A stretch of DNA of 64,000 nucleotides from Streptomyces sp. NRRL S-350 (GTDB lineage Bacteria; Actinomycetota; Actinomycetes; Streptomycetales; Streptomycetaceae): contig NZ_JOHO01000012.1 in the NCBI RefSeq assembly GCF_000719705.1, forward strand, positions 105,957 to 169,956, written 5' to 3'. Shown here piece after piece: positions 62,351 through 64,000 of this stretch. The number at the start of each line of letters is the position of its first letter. The first letter of the stretch is position 1. Under the pieces are notes generated by a model, which saw only the letters and a program-made list of their open reading frames with translations, ran no database searches and was not told the DNA's origin. Position numbers and translations under genes: made by a program.

Positions 62351-62368
62351 CATATCAAACGGGATATG
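62351..62368. repeat. 18-bp dyad, copy 1
   Basis: CATATCAAACGGGATATG. Copy 2 at 63598 differs at two positions. Arms CATATC and GATATG are perfect. Confidence 0.6.
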
Positions 62369-62490
62369 TTCGTGCATGCATCCTGCTGGCCTCCAGATGG
62401 GGCTTCCTGCGGCCGGGCCGCGGCCATGCAGCACGACATATCAATCCGCACATGGTCCATGCATGCATCAGCGGTGACCTGCGGAAATGC

Positions 62491-62525
62491 TGCGGTGCCA
62501 GACTCCACCGGAGCCTGGCACCGCA
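62491..62525 (-). terminator. Terminator of RepL-like genes
   Basis: TGCGGTGCCAG (62491-62501) pairs with CTGGCACCGCA (62515-62525); the interior ACTCCACCGGAGC can pair CTCC with GGAG, making one long stem. It lies just after the stop at 62547 on the minus strand. Confidence 0.75.
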
Positions 62526-62546
62526 GTGAACTGACGAACTGACTGC

Positions 62547-63023
62547 TCAGCCTCGGACTACTCGGAGAGCCGGACGCTGACCACGTACTGGCCGTTCTGC
62601 CGGCCGGGATGCGACCTCCAGGCGGGGAGGTCGCATTTCAGGGGTAGGGATGTCGAGACGCCAGGTGACGAGCTCGGGGTCCTGGAGGACTGCCGCAGCA
62701 TGCCGGGCACTGGGGTATCGGGCGAACAGGGGATGGATGCGGATCTGGCCTCGACGGCGGATCTCGGGCGGGTCGATGATGCCGCGCTGCGCCAAGCCGG
62801 CGAGCGCGCGGCTGATGTTCGGCTGCTGGACGCCCAGCCGCTTAGCCAGTTCCTTCTGGGTGACTTCCACCAGGCCACCGTATTCCTGCCTGGAGAAAAG
62901 AATGTCCAGAATATCCCGCTCGGTGCCATTCAGTTTGGCGTTCGGCAGGTACTCAAACGTCAGGGAGTTGACCCAGAACTCTTCCTGGGGGATCTGAGGG
63001 AGTTGCTCAGCGGGTGAGCTCAT
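62547..63023 (-). CDS. Winged-helix DNA-binding protein
   Basis: 158 residues from ATG 63023, whose first base is shared with the upstream stop. ERDILDILFSRQEYGGLVEV, TQKELAKRLGVQQPNISRAL and AGLAQRGII form a winged helix with HxxR-like wing (RIHPLFARYPS). MarR-like or plasmid replication-type regulator. It is second in a two-gene unit with the RepL-like gene. Confidence 0.7.
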   Translation of the reverse strand: MSSPAEQLPQIPQEEFWVNSLTFEYLPNAKLNGTERDILDILFSRQEYGGLVEVTQKELAKRLGVQQPNISRALAGLAQRGIIDPPEIRRRGQIRIHPLFARYPSARHAAAVLQDPELVTWRLDIPTPEMRPPRLEVASRPAERPVRGQRPALRVVRG

Positions 63024-63559
63024 CAGGCCGCCTTCTTCCCGGGAATTTTGATGACCTTCGTCGCCATTACGGTTTTGCCGATCTTCGCAATGACTCTTGC
63101 GGAGTGGTCGGAGCCCCAACCGAATGCCCATGTCGGATTCACTTGGTACGTTCCTCGCGCAACCTTCCACACGAAGTTCTTGCGGTCCAGCTTAACAATG
63201 GCCCGCGAGACCGTGGTCTGGTTGCACCGCAGGGTCGCGGCGAGCTGCGCCTGGGTGCCCTTCCAGACACCGTCCTTATCGACGTCTGCAGTCATGTTGT
63301 CGAGGACCGCGCGCTCCTTGTTCGAGAACTCGAACAGATGGATGTTCCGCAGCAGCTCCTTGTCGATGCCTGCCCAGCTGCCGCCATGGGTGGTGGCTGG
63401 CGCGTGCTTCTTGGGCTTGGTGTCAGCGATCAGCGTGAAGCCGATCCCTGGGTTGGCGTCATGCAGCCTCTGCAGGCTGTCACCAAGGATCTCTTCCAGC
63501 CCGTTAGTAACCTTCTGAGCTGGGGTCTTGCGGCGCCGGCCAGGCGTGGACTCCGTCAC
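63023..63559 (-). CDS. RepL-like winged-helix protein
   Basis: 178 residues from GTG 63559, with GAGAGGAC upstream. FSNKERAVLDNMTADVDKDG, then TQAQLAATLRCNQTTVSRAI, VKLDRKNFVWKVARGTYQVN, PTWAFGWGS closely follows the pattern of RepL-type replication proteins (helix-turn-helix, wing, then a YxVNPxxAF strand). Basic tail (KVIKIPGKKAA). Repeats and dyads lie in front of it. A replication initiator or copy-control role is plausible; plain regulator is the alternative. Confidence 0.65.
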   Translation of the reverse strand: MTESTPGRRRKTPAQKVTNGLEEILGDSLQRLHDANPGIGFTLIADTKPKKHAPATTHGGSWAGIDKELLRNIHLFEFSNKERAVLDNMTADVDKDGVWKGTQAQLAATLRCNQTTVSRAIVKLDRKNFVWKVARGTYQVNPTWAFGWGSDHSARVIAKIGKTVMATKVIKIPGKKAA

Positions 63560-63597
63560 CGGCCGTCCTCTCTGTGGTCCTCCAGAACGGCTGAGAA

Positions 63598-63615
63598 CAT
63601 ATCAGACGGCATATG
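63598..63615. repeat. 18-bp dyad, copy 2
   Basis: CATATCAGACGGCATATG, 16 of 18 bases shared with the copy at 62351. It lies about 40 bases upstream of the RepL-like start at 63559, where an operator or initiator site would be. Confidence 0.6.
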
Positions 63616-63866
63616 AAAAGGCCTGCAAGTTGGCTTCGCCGCGCCGTGTCGCCCACCTTGGCGCGGCGAAGCCCACCCTGTCCGAGGCCGTCAGGCTGCC
63701 TCACCATTCAGTCCGCGTCCGACCTTCGATCTATGCGGGTATGCGATGCATGCAGCTCCGCCCCGCGGTGACCCAGTCCATGCATCCCTGAGTGCATATA
63801 ACTTTCGCGTTTTCGCAGGTCACAGGCGTGCGCCCATCTTCTAAAGAAGAGCAACCACCCAGCTAC

Positions 63867-63890
63867 CGGGCCTCGCGCGCGCGAGGCCCG
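63867..63890. repeat. 24-bp perfect palindrome
   Basis: CGGGCCTCGCGC followed directly by its reverse complement, with no spacer. It lies just before the G-rich tract. Confidence 0.6.
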
Positions 63891-64000
63891 CCACCCAGCC
63901 AGCGCCCCCCTGGGTGGGGTGGCGGTGGTGGTGGGGGTGGTCGGTTGTCGGCGGCTGTGGCCGGTGGTGGTTGTTTGGGTGTGTGTGGGTGAACTTCGGT

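Larger units (their letters stand above)
61702..62546. other. 845-bp noncoding region
   Basis: No supported gene. It is less GC-rich than the genes around it. It carries a 13-bp inverted repeat (62180-62216), two variants of an 18-bp dyad (62351-62368; 62437-62454) and two TGCATGCA motifs (about 62373 and 62459). A candidate control region or replication origin flanking the RepL-like genes. Confidence 0.5.
63560..64000. other. Upstream region of RepL-like genes to window end
   Basis: No gene is supported. It holds the second 18-bp dyad, two more TGCATGCA-type motifs (63744-63753; 63778-63788), a 24-bp palindrome and a G-rich tract to the edge. The low-GC, repeat-rich start and G-skewed end suggest an origin or promoter region. 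Confidence 0.5.

Noticed and set aside
1..64000. CRISPR arrays, tRNA or rRNA genes, transposases, integrases, partition genes
   Set aside because: None was recognised by eye on either strand. Absence of a ParA-type or integrase gene here does not exclude one outside the window.

Overview
The window is very GC-rich with strong third-position GC bias, many GTG starts and many 1-4 base ATGA/GTGA gene overlaps. This is typical of a Streptomyces or Kitasatospora-like actinomycete. Most genes are small hypotheticals in short operons, with no ribosomal, tRNA or core metabolic genes. A Tap/Tpg-like gene pair, a helicase with helicase-associated repeats, and RepL-like genes in an AT-richer, repeat-bearing region together suggest a linear plasmid or a chromosome-arm/accessory region. 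That replicon assignment is inference.

Layout. 0-4.8 kb: an accessory operon of hypotheticals ending in a P-loop kinase, then a 42-bp perfect palindrome. 4.9-10.1 kb: an orphan Pycsar-effector-like membrane protein, a helix-turn-helix protein facing an operator-like repeat, a GvpU-like protein and a membrane coiled-coil protein. 10.3-18.2 kb: a regulated operon carrying an MerR/excisionase-type DNA-binding protein, a 734-aa protein with degenerate family-B polymerase features like the telomere protein Tap, a small helix-turn-helix protein in the place of Tpg, and a superfamily 2 helicase. 18.3-28.9 kb: accessory hypotheticals and one ATP-dependent DNA ligase.

28.9-38.1 kb: a minus-strand biosynthetic operon. 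It starts with a 13-codon polyproline mini-gene and a hairpin. Then follow a TIM-barrel isomerase, a Gfo/Idh dehydrogenase, an archaeal-type methionine adenosyltransferase, an HprK-like kinase, a glycosyltransferase, a CofE-like glutamate ligase, a uronate-dehydrogenase-like SDR, a GNAT, a DUF402 protein and a Nudix-GNAT fusion. A divergent TPR regulator (38.3 kb) probably controls it. I do not recognise the product.

40.0-49.4 kb: an endonuclease VII-type HNH protein, an XRE regulator, and a complete lasso-peptide cluster: precursor with core GSGGFNNPDSTMYWQG, asparagine-synthetase-like cyclase, fused PqqD-transglutaminase protease and ABC exporter. A divergent XRE-TPR regulator faces it. 49.6-55.3 kb: small hypotheticals, including a winged-helix protein. 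55.4-61.7 kb: a damage-response cassette of SRAP/HMCES protease, DnaE2 polymerase, a catalytically dead ImuB-like Y-family protein and a LexA paralogue. 61.7-64.0 kb: a long noncoding region with dyad repeats, two overlapping winged-helix (RepL-like) genes and a G-rich end, a candidate replication or control region.
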